This document shows, piece after piece, positions 17,936-27,363 of a stretch of DNA of 64,000 bases. Position numbers and translations under genes: made by a program. Within the stretch, counting starts at the first letter, position 1, and each line of letters starts with the position of its first letter. This DNA comes from Burkholderia sp. OK233 (lineage in GTDB: Bacteria; Pseudomonadota; Gammaproteobacteria; Burkholderiales; Burkholderiaceae): positions 682,001-746,000 of the forward strand of contig NZ_OCSR01000001.1 in assembly GCF_900230185.1 (NCBI RefSeq). The letters run 5' to 3'. A model generated the notes under the pieces. That model was not told the origin of the DNA, did no database searches, and saw nothing but the letters and a program-made list of their open reading frames with translations.

Positions 17936-18913
17936 TCAGATGACGAAGACCGACGAGCCAGTCGTCTTGCGCGTTTCGAGGTCGCGGTGGGCCTGCGCCG
18001 CGTCCTCCAGTGCGTAACGCTGGTTGAGTTCGATCTTGATGCGGCCTGCGGCAACATGCCCGAAGAGTTCGCCGGCGAGTTCGTTCTTCTCGACGGGATC
18101 GGCGATGTAGTCCGCCAGCGCGGGCCGTGTCAGGTAGAGCGAGCCCTTCATCGCCAGCATCTGCGGATTGAACGGCGGGATCGGCCCGGACGCCGTGCCG
18201 ACGCAGACCATCAGGCCACGGCGCCTGAGCGAATCGAGCGACGCTTCGAAGGTATCTTTGCCGACGCTGTCGAACACGACGTCCACGCCCACGCCATTAG
18301 TCAGTTCGCGCACGCGCTTCGCGACATCCTCCCGGCTGTAGATGATGTGATCACAGCCATGCGCGCGGGCCACCTCGCCCTTGGCCTCGTTCGATACCGT
18401 GCCGATCACGGTGAGACCCAACAGCTTCGCCCATTGCGACACGATCAGACCGACACCGCCGGCGGCGGCATGCAGCAGTATGGTGTCGCCTGCCTTGAAG
18501 TCATGAATGCGGCGCATCAGGTACGACGAGGTCAGCCCTCGCATCGTCATGCCGGCCGCCGTTTCGCAGGAGATCGCGTGGGGTAGCTTGATGAGCGGCG
18601 CGGCCGGGATCAGGCGTTCTGTACTGTAAGCGCCGAGTGTGTTGAGAAAGCCGGTGTAGGTCACGCGATCGCCCACCGCGACGTTGGTCACGTCGGGGCC
18701 GATGGCCTCGACCACACCTGCAGCCTCGACACCCATGCCTGCAGGCAGCGGCACGAGGTACAGGCCGGTGCGGAAGTAGGTGTCGGCGAAATTCAGGCCC
18801 ACTGCCTCGTGACGCAAGCGAACCTGTGCGGGGCCGGGGTCGCCCACTTCAACGTTTTCATAGCGCAAGACTTCGGGACCGCCGGTTTCATGGAAGCGCA
18901 CTGCTTTCGCCAT
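17936..18913 (-). CDS. NADPH:quinone oxidoreductase (zinc-independent MDR family)
   Basis: From the ATG at 18913 (CAGGAG ribosome site), the 325-residue protein begins AKAVRFHETGGPEVLRYENV, the hallmark of Qor-type reductases. It has the nucleotide motif HAAAGGVGLIVSQWAKLLG near residues 142-160 and lacks the zinc-binding cysteines of true alcohol dehydrogenases. It would reduce quinones or alpha,beta-unsaturated carbonyls with NADPH. It is coupled tightly to the dioxygenase gene downstream and follows the transporter gene. Confidence 0.92.
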   Translation of the reverse strand: MAKAVRFHETGGPEVLRYENVEVGDPGPAQVRLRHEAVGLNFADTYFRTGLYLVPLPAGMGVEAAGVVEAIGPDVTNVAVGDRVTYTGFLNTLGAYSTERLIPAAPLIKLPHAISCETAAGMTMRGLTSSYLMRRIHDFKAGDTILLHAAAGGVGLIVSQWAKLLGLTVIGTVSNEAKGEVARAHGCDHIIYSREDVAKRVRELTNGVGVDVVFDSVGKDTFEASLDSLRRRGLMVCVGTASGPIPPFNPQMLAMKGSLYLTRPALADYIADPVEKNELAGELFGHVAAGRIKIELNQRYALEDAAQAHRDLETRKTTGSSVFVI

Positions 18914-19025
18914 GTCAAATCTCCTGTTCATTACTCGAACTGCAAATTTATTTCGCCTGTGATGGGCTGCCCAAGTTGCTCTCAGGCGCACTTGCCAGGT
19001 CTGAAGCTCGCGGGTGACCGTCGGG

Positions 19026-20345
19026 TCAACCCCCGGCCTGTTCACGCAGGGTACTCAAGCGATCGAGGTCGACGCCATAGTTCCGCTTGCCGATGAAGAA
19101 CGCGATTGCCGCCACCAGGGGTGCAAACGGCACGAGTTGCAACGCGCCGAGCAGTCCGATCCTGTCGGCCACAATGCCCGTCAGGACGGCAGCAGGTGCC
19201 AACCCCAGCAGGTTGTTCGCCAACGTCAGGGTGGCAAACGCCGACGCATGGATCGACGGTGGGGTGAGGTTCGCCACCATCGCACCCGAGGGGCCGGTCG
19301 CGCCGGCGCAGAAGAACATGCCGGCGCCGATCACAACGAGCTGTGCCGGACCCGCCGGCATCCGGAAGCCGATCGTGAGCAGCACGAAGCAGATCAGGCA
19401 GAAGGCAATGGCCGTGCTCCACTTCCTTTCCCGCGCATACTTGCTGAGCCGGTCGGCCAGATTTCCGCACACCACCATGCCGACTGCCGTGGCCAGCACG
19501 AACATCGCCGCGCTCATGGCCGCCTTGCCGGTGGACATGCCGTAATAGCGGTTCAGGAAGCTGGGCATCCACGCCCACACAGCGGCCGGAACCAGCAGAT
19601 GGACACCGCTGCCGACGTAGGCACATACGACCGACTTCGTCGAAAAGAGTCCTTGCACCAGCGCGCGAAAACTCGTGCGCACACCGGTGCCCTGCTTGTG
19701 ACGGCCGGCGTTTGCCGGCTGCAGAGACGCGAGCCGCTTTTCGCTGACGGCAAACCGGTAGAAGACGACCAGCACGATCCCCAGTACCGCCATGGCACCG
19801 AACGCCGCGCGCCAGCCGAGGCGAGCCGCGACGGCACCGCCTAACATCATGCCCAGCACTGAACCGAACGCCCCGCCGGCCATGAACGCGGCGGTGAGCG
19901 TGGCGCGCAGCCGTGCCGGAAAGATGCTGAGAACGAGCGCGATGCCGACACTGCCATAGGCGGCTTCACCGATACCGACGAAGGCGCGCGCGAGCAGCAT
20001 CTCGCCGTAGCTCGTCGAGATCGCGCAGCCGAGCGTCGCGAGACTCCACATCGCCGCCATCAGGACAATGCTCTTCACGCGGCCCCAGCGGTCGGCGAGC
20101 ACCGACAGTGGAAAGGTGAGCACGCCGACCATCAGGGCGACCACACTGCTCAGCGAGCCCAGCCGGGTGTCGGAAAGGTTCCATGCCGCCTTGAGCATCG
20201 GAAACACCGCATTCAACACCTGCCGCGACATATAGTCGGAGAGCAGCAACCCGACCGTCAGGACAAATACCACCCAGGCATAGGCACGCACGTCTTTTTG
20301 CGTCGTCGAAACATCGGCCGTCGTGGGTTCGGCATGCGTGAGCAT
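19026..20345 (-). CDS. MFS transporter (aromatic acid/organic acid symporter-like)
   Basis: The 439-residue protein has about twelve hydrophobic helices. The loop 2-3 signature is visible in LADRWGRVKSIVL, and a second, weaker one after helix 8 (LADRLSKYARERKW). The SDYMSRQVLNAVFPMLK start and GIGEAAYGSVGIAL are like the ACS/hexuronate-type MFS group that imports organic acids. The start has an AAGGAGAC ribosome site. Next to a ligase and dioxygenase it most likely imports the operon's substrate; export cannot be excluded. Confidence 0.9.
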   Translation of the reverse strand: MLTHAEPTTADVSTTQKDVRAYAWVVFVLTVGLLLSDYMSRQVLNAVFPMLKAAWNLSDTRLGSLSSVVALMVGVLTFPLSVLADRWGRVKSIVLMAAMWSLATLGCAISTSYGEMLLARAFVGIGEAAYGSVGIALVLSIFPARLRATLTAAFMAGGAFGSVLGMMLGGAVAARLGWRAAFGAMAVLGIVLVVFYRFAVSEKRLASLQPANAGRHKQGTGVRTSFRALVQGLFSTKSVVCAYVGSGVHLLVPAAVWAWMPSFLNRYYGMSTGKAAMSAAMFVLATAVGMVVCGNLADRLSKYARERKWSTAIAFCLICFVLLTIGFRMPAGPAQLVVIGAGMFFCAGATGPSGAMVANLTPPSIHASAFATLTLANNLLGLAPAAVLTGIVADRIGLLGALQLVPFAPLVAAIAFFIGKRNYGVDLDRLSTLREQAGG

Positions 20346-20500
20346 GAGTCGTCTCCTTCATGTCCAGCTCGTTGGCGACCGCCTTTGCCCTACAGGACAA
20401 GGGGGCCTTTATGGATACCGCGCAACCCTCTCCGGCAAGCCGGCGAGCCCTACCTTTGAACCCCGGCATCCACTGGATGCGTCAACCGGGCTCCAATCCT

Positions 20501-21556
20501 TTACGCCGCGCGCAGCGGCAGGTTCTTCACGCCTGACTTGCGGTTCGGCGCCATGCCGTTGGCCGTGAGCGTCTCATCGACCGTCTCGTACTGCACGCCA
20601 ATCCGGTAGATGTCGCGCGCTTCCTTGCCAGAGGCGATCTCGCGACCCAGTTCGCGCGCCACACGCACGCACTGTTCGATCTGCTGCACCGAACTCATCC
20701 GGTTGCCGTGCTGGTCGATGATCGTGTCTTCGATGCCACAGCGCGGATGCAGACCCATGGCCATCGCCATCATGTTGAACGGCAGCACGTTCTTGAGCAA
20801 CGACTCGGCCGTGAGCGTACAGCCGTCCGGCGCACGGTGTACGAAGTTGAAGAAGTTGAACGGATTCGGGCCGTCGAAGCCCCCGCCGATACCGATCCAT
20901 GTCAGGTTGAGCGGCCCCTTGTAGGCACCCTTGCGCACGAGGCGATCGAGTGTCTCGAGCGAATGGATGCCCGTGAGCTGGAAGTGCGGCTGGATGCCCG
21001 AGGCCTGCAGGCGGCGCAGGTGCTCCTCGACCCATGCCGGGCCGGCGGGAACCGTCATTTCGCTATAGGCGGCCATGAACGCAGGATTGGACAACGAGGT
21101 GCCTTCCAGGTACTCCGGATAGAGCAGCTCCATGATGTTCATCTGCGTGGTGTTGATCGCCACGGTCACCTGATCGGGCTTCGGATCGAGGTCGGCCAGC
21201 ATGTGGCGGGTGTCGTCCGACAGCCACTTGGCGGCCTGCCCGTCGTCTTCCGGCGCGAACGAGATCGAGCCACCGACCTGGATGATCATGTCCGGCACGG
21301 CCGCGCGCACGCCCGCGATGAGCTCGTTGAATTTCGACAGACGCTTGGAGCCTTTGCCATCCAGTTCACGTACGTGCAGGTGCAGGACGGTTGCGCCGGC
21401 GTTGTAGCAGTCGACGGCCTTCTGGACCTGCGCCTCCATCGTCACCGGAATATCTTCCGGAAAGTCCTCGGGCATCCATTCCGGGCCGTACGGAGCGGTC
21501 GTGATGACAACCTTGTCCTGGTTCTCGGGGTGCAGCGAATCGTCGAGGAATTGCAT
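20501..21556 (-). CDS. beta-keto acid cleavage enzyme (BKACE, DUF849)
   Basis: Members cleave a beta-keto acid using acetyl-CoA to give acetoacetate and a new acyl-CoA; Kce of lysine fermentation is the founding example. The 351-residue protein shows the TIM-barrel metal-site motif VLHLHVRE (His-x-His) near residues 58-65, the glycine-rich IIQVGGSISF, and HPRCGIEDTI toward the end, which holds the third part of the zinc/catalytic site. The start at 21556 has a GGAG ribosome site. It is the first gene of the eight-gene unit and divergent from an AraC regulator. Substrate specificity in this family is broad and not predictable here. Confidence 0.9.
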   Translation of the reverse strand: MQFLDDSLHPENQDKVVITTAPYGPEWMPEDFPEDIPVTMEAQVQKAVDCYNAGATVLHLHVRELDGKGSKRLSKFNELIAGVRAAVPDMIIQVGGSISFAPEDDGQAAKWLSDDTRHMLADLDPKPDQVTVAINTTQMNIMELLYPEYLEGTSLSNPAFMAAYSEMTVPAGPAWVEEHLRRLQASGIQPHFQLTGIHSLETLDRLVRKGAYKGPLNLTWIGIGGGFDGPNPFNFFNFVHRAPDGCTLTAESLLKNVLPFNMMAMAMGLHPRCGIEDTIIDQHGNRMSSVQQIEQCVRVARELGREIASGKEARDIYRIGVQYETVDETLTANGMAPNRKSGVKNLPLRAA

Positions 21557-21802
21557 CGTGTTCTCCAGATGGGGGGACGGTATTCCGACGCTCGCGACAC
21601 AGCTTGCCGCATGAAAACTGGTCGGAACATGATGAACCATTGAGATCGCACGATACGGCAATCCTGCGTTACACTTTTCTGATTCGGCGCCATCCTTTTA
21701 GTATTTCATGCCACTGCGCGTTAACACCAATGTGTACGTGCGACAGGCATTTCATTACCAGACACAGGACACCGCCTGCGAGACGTGTGTGGAGACACAG
21801 CG

Positions 21803-22816
21803 ATGGAAACGATGCTGCGCTCGGTCGCCATGAGCGGCTATTTCGATGTCACGCGGCGGGTCGGACTGAACCCGGTCGAGCTCGCTCAGCAGGTCGGGAT
21901 CGATACCTCGGCACTTGCGAATCCGGACGATCGCATTCCGGCAACCGCCGCGTGCCGGCTGCTGGAACTGACGGCCGAAAGGGCGTCGTGCCCGACTTTC
22001 GCGCTACAGATGGCCGAGACCCGGCAGAAGTTCGGTACCGGTGTGGTCAATGTCCTGCTCGCCCATAAACGCACGTTGCGCGACGTATTGCTGGCCGCAG
22101 CCGAATACCGGCATCTGCTGAACGAAGCACTGGCTGTGCACATCGAGGACGCGGGCGAAACGGTCACCATCCGGGAGGAACTGGTCGTCGAACCGGGCAC
22201 CCCGACGAATCAGGCGATCGAACTCGCGGTCGGCGTGCTCGGACGCCACTCCAGCGCCCTGCTCGGCAATCACTGGAAACCGCGCTCGGTCCATTTCACT
22301 CATCAAGGACCGCCAGACCTGACGTTTCATCGACGGTTCTTTGGCTGTCCGCTGGAGTTCGGCAGTGATTTCAATGGCTTCGTGTGTGCGGCCGCTGATC
22401 TCGACTACCCGAATCCCGCCGCTGACCCGGAACTGGTGCGATATGCCGAGAGCCTCGCTGATTCACTCAATGTGACGGGTGTCGATTCGACCGCGCTGGA
22501 AGTGCGCAAGGCGATCTACCTGCTGCTGCCCCTCGAACAGGCCACCATCGAACGGGTTGCCCGCCATTTGCGTCTGAGCGTTCGCACCATGCAGCGCCAG
22601 CTTGAACTGGCGCATACCAGCTTCTCGCGTCTGGTCGAGGAAGTCAGGGGCGAGCTTGCCGTACGCTATATGAGCAACCCGCGCTATCCGATCGGGCGGG
22701 TTTCCGCACTGCTAGGCTATTCACAGCAGGGGTCCTTCACGAACTGGTTTAACTCACGCTTCGGAGTGACGCCGCGTGACTGGCGCAACAGCCATTTGAT
22801 TCGCCCCGACCGATAG
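21803..22816 (+). CDS. AraC-family regulator with arabinose-binding-type N-terminal domain
   Basis: The 337-residue protein has an N-terminal ligand domain of the PF12625 type (residues about 20-200, RVGLNPVELAQQVGID) and a C-terminal double helix-turn-helix. The HTH region includes VARHLRLSVRTMQRQLE near 257-273 and the signature SALLGYSQQGSFTNWFNSRFGVTPRDWR. A GGAGAC ribosome site supports the start at 21803. Divergent from the beta-keto acid cleavage gene, with 246 bp between the two, it is the obvious candidate activator of the eight-gene operon. The inducer is unknown. Confidence 0.92.
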   Translation: METMLRSVAMSGYFDVTRRVGLNPVELAQQVGIDTSALANPDDRIPATAACRLLELTAERASCPTFALQMAETRQKFGTGVVNVLLAHKRTLRDVLLAAAEYRHLLNEALAVHIEDAGETVTIREELVVEPGTPTNQAIELAVGVLGRHSSALLGNHWKPRSVHFTHQGPPDLTFHRRFFGCPLEFGSDFNGFVCAAADLDYPNPAADPELVRYAESLADSLNVTGVDSTALEVRKAIYLLLPLEQATIERVARHLRLSVRTMQRQLELAHTSFSRLVEEVRGELAVRYMSNPRYPIGRVSALLGYSQQGSFTNWFNSRFGVTPRDWRNSHLIRPDR

Positions 22817-22969
22817 CTCGACGACGTCAAGGAGGCAGGACTCAAATCCGACGTACAGCCGCGGATCCTCGAGGAGAATGTCGTACGTCTGCTGTCTCAG
22901 TCGAGCGCTACGACTGCGTCCGGTCGCGCAAGGGACCGCGACCGGCCAATAACTCGTCTTGAGATATGA
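22817..22969 (+). pseudogene. possible C-terminal remnant of an amidohydrolase
   Basis: Immediately after the AraC stop, an open frame without a start codon reads LDDVKEAGLKSDVQPRILEE followed by NVVRLLS, then drifts to a stop at 22967. This pattern (a helix ending in ENxxRLL) is typical of the C-terminus of amidohydro_2 family metal-dependent hydrolases. Nothing upstream in frame survives. It is probably debris left by a deletion; the match is short and could be chance. Confidence 0.4.
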
Positions 22970-23690
22970 CCGCTTCGGCCCGATGACGCGACGCCGGCTC
23001 AGATCCGACGGCCCGACTTTGCCGTCATGCCCGAAATCGAATTGACGGCGAAGAGGTCCTACTCGTCGACGGGACCATACCGTGCGTTTTACCGACGCGT
23101 GATCCCGTCTTCAATAGACGTAGCATTCAACAGATTCCGACCGCTATTCCCACTCGATTGTCAATCGTGAGGCTGAACCCTTGTCGAGACGGCATTTTCG
23201 CCCGGTCGTCTAGCGCCGATACCGTCACCGATACCGACATTCCGGTCCGGCACGCAACGGCATTTGCCGAGCCGAATTGGAGAATCGACGCACGCCGTAT
23301 ATAGAAAACCCACGAAAACAAGGCGTGGCACAACGATTTGCGAGCGCAATACCGTCATCGATACCGTCGGGCCGTTCCAGTGAAGTCCTGGAAAATCCGT
23401 TCCGAGCCGACTCTGAGAAGACCCGTTTGGACCTGCCGCCAGACCCAATGCTCCCCCTCGGCGATGCAGACAACTGAACGCCCGTCTCCAGATACCAACG
23501 TCGGGGCGATACCATACAAAACCAAGGACAACGGCGAAGTCAGTCTTGCACGGGCGCGTCATTTGGCTTCAACGAAGGGCATCGTTGAAGCAAAGCTGTG
23601 CGTATCTTTGCCTCGAAGCCAGACAGTCCTAGCTGCCGCTCTGGACACAAGCCCGTCGACAGTACGGAACTGAGAATCACGCACTAGTCT
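22970..23690. other. gene-free stretch before the IS701-type element
   Basis: About 720 bases without a convincing gene. Short open frames on both strands lack ribosome sites and protein-like composition. A CGATACCGTC-like word recurs several times between 23215 and 23365, giving a weakly repetitive look. It reads like decayed sequence trapped between the AraC region and an IS array. Confidence 0.45.
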
Positions 23691-25184
23691 TACTGTGTCA
23701 CAAAAGTTATTTGCAGCGAAGCGATACCTGGTAGTATTGAATAATACAGACTTCGGACGATCGCGATGAGAGAGGATGTCGACGAATTTGACGCGTATCT
23801 GAATCATCTGGCGCAGGCGTTAGGGCACGCCGATCGCCATGCCGGTCTCAAGGGTTACTGTTCGGGCCTGGTATTGCCGTTGTCACGCAAGAGCGTCGAG
23901 CCGATGGCCGCGCATATTGACCCACTTCACGCGAGTGCGAAGCACCAGTCACTCCACCACTTTGTGGCCAAGGCAGAATGGTCTGACCGGGCGGTCTTGC
24001 AGCGGGTACGCGAATGGGTGATGCCCGCGTTAGGCGCGCACGCTGCTGAAGAAACCGGCTACTACTGGATTGTTGACGACACAGGTTTTCCAAAGAAGGG
24101 GCGTCATTCGGTCGGGGTTGCACGTCAGTACTGTGGGCAGCTCGGCAAACAGGACAACTGTCAGGTCGCCGTGAGCCTGTCGATCGCGACGCAACGCGGC
24201 AGCCTGCCGATTGCCTGGCAGTTGTATGTGCCCAAGGAATGGATTGACGACCGGGAGCGGGCCCGTCGTGCGGGCATTCCCGACGATCTGGCTTTCGAGA
24301 CCAAGCCCCAGATTGCGCTGGCGCAACTTCGCGAGGCTGTAGCGTCCGGCGTTGCACCGGGCATCGTGCTGGCCGACGCCGGGTACGGCGACGAAACCGC
24401 TTTCCGGGATGGCGTAACTGAACTGGGTTTGTTGTACGCGGTAGGGATCCGGCCTGGCACCTCTGTGTGGGCGCCAGGTACGGCGCCACTTCCGCCCGAG
24501 CCCTGGAGCGGGCGCGGCAGGCCACCGACATCGTTGCGCCGTGCGCCCGGCCACGAACCGCTCGCGGTGAAGGAACTGGCCATGCAATTACCCGTGAGCG
24601 CCTGGCAAACCGTAACCTGGCGGGAAGGCAGCAACGCAGCACTTTCCTCTCGCTTTGCCGCCGTACGGGTTCGTCCCGCACATCGCGACTATTGGCGAAG
24701 TACCGTTCGCGACGAAGAATGGCTGCTCATTGAATGGCCTGATGGAGATACGGAGCCGCTCAAATACTTTCTCACTACCGCCCCTGAGGAGGCGACCCTT
24801 GAGCAGCTTGTGTTCGTGACCAAGATGCGCTGGCGCATCGAGCGCGACTATCAGGACCTGAAACAGGAGTTCGGGCTCGGTCATTACGAAGGGCGAGGCT
24901 GGCGTGGCTTTCACCACCACGCCACACTGAGTATCGCTGCATATGGGTTTCTGATGGCCCAGCGACTCAGGATGCAATCAGATGTGCGCGATAAAAAAAA
25001 CTTCCTCGAACGCACGCTGCCTGCCCTTCCCCAGGATTACATCCCTCGGGGTAGTCCAGCGCGCACAACGCCACGTTCCTGATTCCATTACTACGTTGCG
25101 CATCCTGCTTGGGCTAAGGCTTATGCAACGATGGCTCTCTTCCTGTACGGCAATAGAGCGCGCAACTAATTATGTGACACAGTA
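23691..25184. mobile_element. IS701-type insertion sequence
   Basis: Terminal inverted repeats start TACTGTGTCACA at 23691 and, on the other strand, at 25184; similarity continues for about 22 bp (AAAGTTATTTGC against TAATTAGTTGC). The element is about 1.49 kb with one transposase. I see no clean target duplication. Its right end is only a few bases from the next insertion sequence. Confidence 0.8.
23766..25082 (+). CDS. IS701-family transposase, probably frameshifted near its C-terminus
   Basis: The 438-residue protein shows the IS701 DDE pattern: WIVDDTGFPKKGRHSVGVARQY (first Asp), GIVLADAGYGDETAFRDG (second Asp), and WRIERDYQDLKQEFGLGHYEGR (catalytic Glu region). The final residues (PRGSPARTTPRS) do not resemble the family ending. 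The expected tail, RHVPDSITTLRI and onward, is found in the next frame from about 25040 to 25160. A one-base shift near 25045-25070, or a programmed one, would restore it. The catalytic domain is intact, so activity cannot be ruled out. Confidence 0.88.
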   Translation: MREDVDEFDAYLNHLAQALGHADRHAGLKGYCSGLVLPLSRKSVEPMAAHIDPLHASAKHQSLHHFVAKAEWSDRAVLQRVREWVMPALGAHAAEETGYYWIVDDTGFPKKGRHSVGVARQYCGQLGKQDNCQVAVSLSIATQRGSLPIAWQLYVPKEWIDDRERARRAGIPDDLAFETKPQIALAQLREAVASGVAPGIVLADAGYGDETAFRDGVTELGLLYAVGIRPGTSVWAPGTAPLPPEPWSGRGRPPTSLRRAPGHEPLAVKELAMQLPVSAWQTVTWREGSNAALSSRFAAVRVRPAHRDYWRSTVRDEEWLLIEWPDGDTEPLKYFLTTAPEEATLEQLVFVTKMRWRIERDYQDLKQEFGLGHYEGRGWRGFHHHATLSIAAYGFLMAQRLRMQSDVRDKKNFLERTLPALPQDYIPRGSPARTTPRS

Positions 25185-25191
25185 GTACTAG

Positions 25192-26527
25192 CAGGCCGTT
25201 GAAATATCCGTCGTTGATGCGCCCAGATGCATTACGACGGATGCTGGGTTCGCACTTTTGAAACGCGGAACACGTTGCGGGCATTCGACGTTGCTCGCGG
25301 GTTCGCCATATCGATGTTATCCATTGCTTCCTGCCCCTTAACCGGCAAGTGTGCGCATACGCGTCAGGTTGTAGCCGACCTGCGTCAGCACGAAGAGCTG
25401 GTCTACGCGTTCAAGTCCTCGATACATCGCTTGTCGAATTCGTCCGACTGTCTTGCCCCATCCGAACACCTGCTCAATGCGTTTACGTTTTTGCTGGCTG
25501 ACCGCGTAACCCGGCCAGCGCGTAGTTCGCTCGTCAATTGCTGAGCCTCCTGGACGACCATCGTTTTGCGCCACATGCGGCGTGACACGATTCGCGCGAC
25601 AACTGCCGACGAAGCCGGCGGTGTCGTAGTTCTTGTCCGCACCGACCGTGATGGCACGCGACGCAACACTCGCGGCATCAGCAAGCATCTGCCCGGCCGC
25701 GTCGCGCTCGGCGGTGCCCGTCGCCAGCGTCACCTGTGCGTTGACCACCAGGCCGTGCCGGTTGTCGGTCAGCACGTGGCCCATATAACAGAGCATCGCT
25801 CCGGTTCCTTTGCTCTTACGAAACAGGCGCGCCTGCTCGTCCGTCGTGGATTGGTGCGTCTCGTTACTGCGCTTCTGTCCATGCCAGTTGTCATTCGGCG
25901 CGGGCGGTTCGTCAGGGGGCCTGTCTTCTTTGTCCGGACTTGCCTTGGGCACAAAGCTCTTGTGCCCGGCCCATGCCTGAATCAACGTGCCGTCGACGCT
26001 AAAGTGCTCCCCAGAAAGATATCCGCGCTCGCGCGCGGTCTCGACTGTCTCGTTGAACAGCAACACCAGCACATCGTGTTCGAGCAACCGGTCGCGGTTC
26101 TTGCTGAACGTCGAGTGGTCCCACACGGTCCCGTCCATCGGCAGGCCGACGAACCAGCGGAACAACATATTGTAGGAAATCTGTTCCACCAGCATGCGCT
26201 CGCTACGAATTGAGTACAGCACCTGCAGCAAAAGAGCTCGCACCAGCTTCTCCGGCGCAATGCTCGGCCGACCTCCTTTCACGTCAGCCTCGTACATCCG
26301 CGCGAACACATCGTCCATGCGTTTAAGCGCGTCATTGAGCCAGGTGCGAATCGGACGCAACGGATGGTCCTTCGGCACAAAATCGTCCAGCTTCAACACC
26401 GTGAACATTGATTCGGTAAAACCATCTGGCCCACGCATCCGTTCCATCTCGCTCTCATTGATGACATACGTTCAACGTTTACGCCTGCGTTCCGGATGAC
26501 CGCTACATGAGGTATTTCACCGGCCTG
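25192..26527. mobile_element. IS5-type insertion sequence with CTAG target duplication
   Basis: Inverted repeats CAGGCCGTTGAAATA (25192) and CAGGCCGGTGAAATA (reading in from 26527) bound a 1,336-bp element. Each side is flanked by CTAG (25188-25191 and 26528-26531), the YTAR-type 4-bp target duplication of IS5-family elements. It sits 7 bp from the right end of the IS701-type element, so the two form a tandem array. Confidence 0.82.
25338..26447 (-). CDS. IS5-family transposase
   Basis: The 369-residue protein has an N-terminal DUF772-type domain (GGRPSIAPEKLVRALLLQVLYS) and a DDE_Tnp_1 catalytic domain. The first Asp is in FSVDGTLIQAWAGHKSF, the second in ITVGADKNYDTAGFV, and the Glu region in RKRIEQVFGWGKTVG. 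The central charged linker is normal for this group. The gene is intact and fills the element bounded by CTAG duplications. Confidence 0.93.
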   Translation of the reverse strand: MERMRGPDGFTESMFTVLKLDDFVPKDHPLRPIRTWLNDALKRMDDVFARMYEADVKGGRPSIAPEKLVRALLLQVLYSIRSERMLVEQISYNMLFRWFVGLPMDGTVWDHSTFSKNRDRLLEHDVLVLLFNETVETARERGYLSGEHFSVDGTLIQAWAGHKSFVPKASPDKEDRPPDEPPAPNDNWHGQKRSNETHQSTTDEQARLFRKSKGTGAMLCYMGHVLTDNRHGLVVNAQVTLATGTAERDAAGQMLADAASVASRAITVGADKNYDTAGFVGSCRANRVTPHVAQNDGRPGGSAIDERTTRWPGYAVSQQKRKRIEQVFGWGKTVGRIRQAMYRGLERVDQLFVLTQVGYNLTRMRTLAG

Positions 26528-26611
26528 CTAGTCCAAGGCATTACCGTTATTCGAAACTCGGGATTGTGCAGAATTCCACACTCGGGAAGCGACCGGTCGA
26601 ACAGATCGATA

Positions 26612-27040
26612 TTAGACCTCTGTAAGAGCACCGCTGATAATAATGCGTCTAAGCATTCCGTTGAAGAGCCCGATCTCTTCTTGCGTAAGTCCGGCCAACA
26701 ACCGCTCCAGTGCTGCATCCACAACGACCGGGAAGCATTCAGCGATGAAGCGCCCTTGTGGCGACAACGCGAGCCTGATAACACGTCGGTCCTGCGAACT
26801 ACGGACCCCTACTAATAAGCCTCGATCTTGCAGCCGGCGTATAAGTCGTGTGACCGCGCTCGCGTGAACTCCAGATTCGCGCGCCACCTCGGAGGCCGTC
26901 AGGCATCTTCCTGTGGCCACCAGGAGCAAGATCTGTCCTTGTTGATCCGTCACACCTAGTTCGGATATCGTGTATCGCGTCACCGTCTTCGAAATCAATG
27001 ATTCAACCCGCGAGACTAAATAGTCTGGGCTACCAAACAT
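26612..27040 (-). CDS. MarR-family transcriptional regulator
   Basis: From the ATG at 27040 (GGGAG ribosome site) the protein is 142 residues, standard for MarR. The winged helix includes LTASEVARESGVHASAVTRLIRRLQDRGLL, followed by the wing SSQDRRVIRLALSPQG. Start at 27130 would add 30 residues with no ribosome site. It is bounded by the IS5-type element downstream and a decayed IS5 fragment upstream, so its regulated neighbour may be gone. MarR proteins usually repress a nearby gene and release on binding aromatic acids; here no target is obvious. Confidence 0.88.
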   Translation of the reverse strand: MFGSPDYLVSRVESLISKTVTRYTISELGVTDQQGQILLLVATGRCLTASEVARESGVHASAVTRLIRRLQDRGLLVGVRSSQDRRVIRLALSPQGRFIAECFPVVVDAALERLLAGLTQEEIGLFNGMLRRIIISGALTEV

Positions 27041-27106
27041 TACGAACTCCCTAATTCCAGAGCGAGACGTCGTAGGAGAATAGGTGATTTTTCGAAGAGC
27101 GCTCAC

Positions 27107-27363
27107 AATGTTGGTTGACGTTTCAGCCACCAGATGAGGCAGTAGGCGATCTTCATGAACACTTCGTGGATGGAGGCCATGCGTTCGAATCGAACGCGCA
27201 GTCGCCTGATGCTATCCAACCTGGCATTTTTCCCTCGACCACCCACAGGGTATCGCCAAGGCCACTGCCGTGCGGCTCGCTCCGACGGGCGATCGGTGGA
27301 GGAACGCCAATAGCCCGCCAGGCGCAGCATTTCCTCGCTCAGCGCCATCGACACGACCAGCGT
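27107..27363 (-). pseudogene. decayed 3' fragment of an IS5-family (IS427-like) transposase
   Basis: On the minus strand the frame ends with DSIRRLRVRFERMASIHEVF then MKIAYCLIWWLKR, the characteristic C-terminal block of IS427-group transposases (family form: RRLRVRYERRADIHEAF). Preceding residues fit the family's WVVERTxAWL motif only with a frame change near 27240. The N-terminal half is absent. It lies between the MarR gene and the DUF2798 gene. Confidence 0.65.

Noticed and set aside
23215..23365. Recurring CGATACCGTC-like words that could suggest a CRISPR or iteron array
   Set aside because: Units are few, unequal in spacing and not precise copies; no cas or replication gene is nearby.
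23161..23673. Overlapping open frames on both strands in the 22.97-23.69 kb gap
   Set aside because: No ribosome sites, mutually overlapping, and composition unlike neighbouring proteins.
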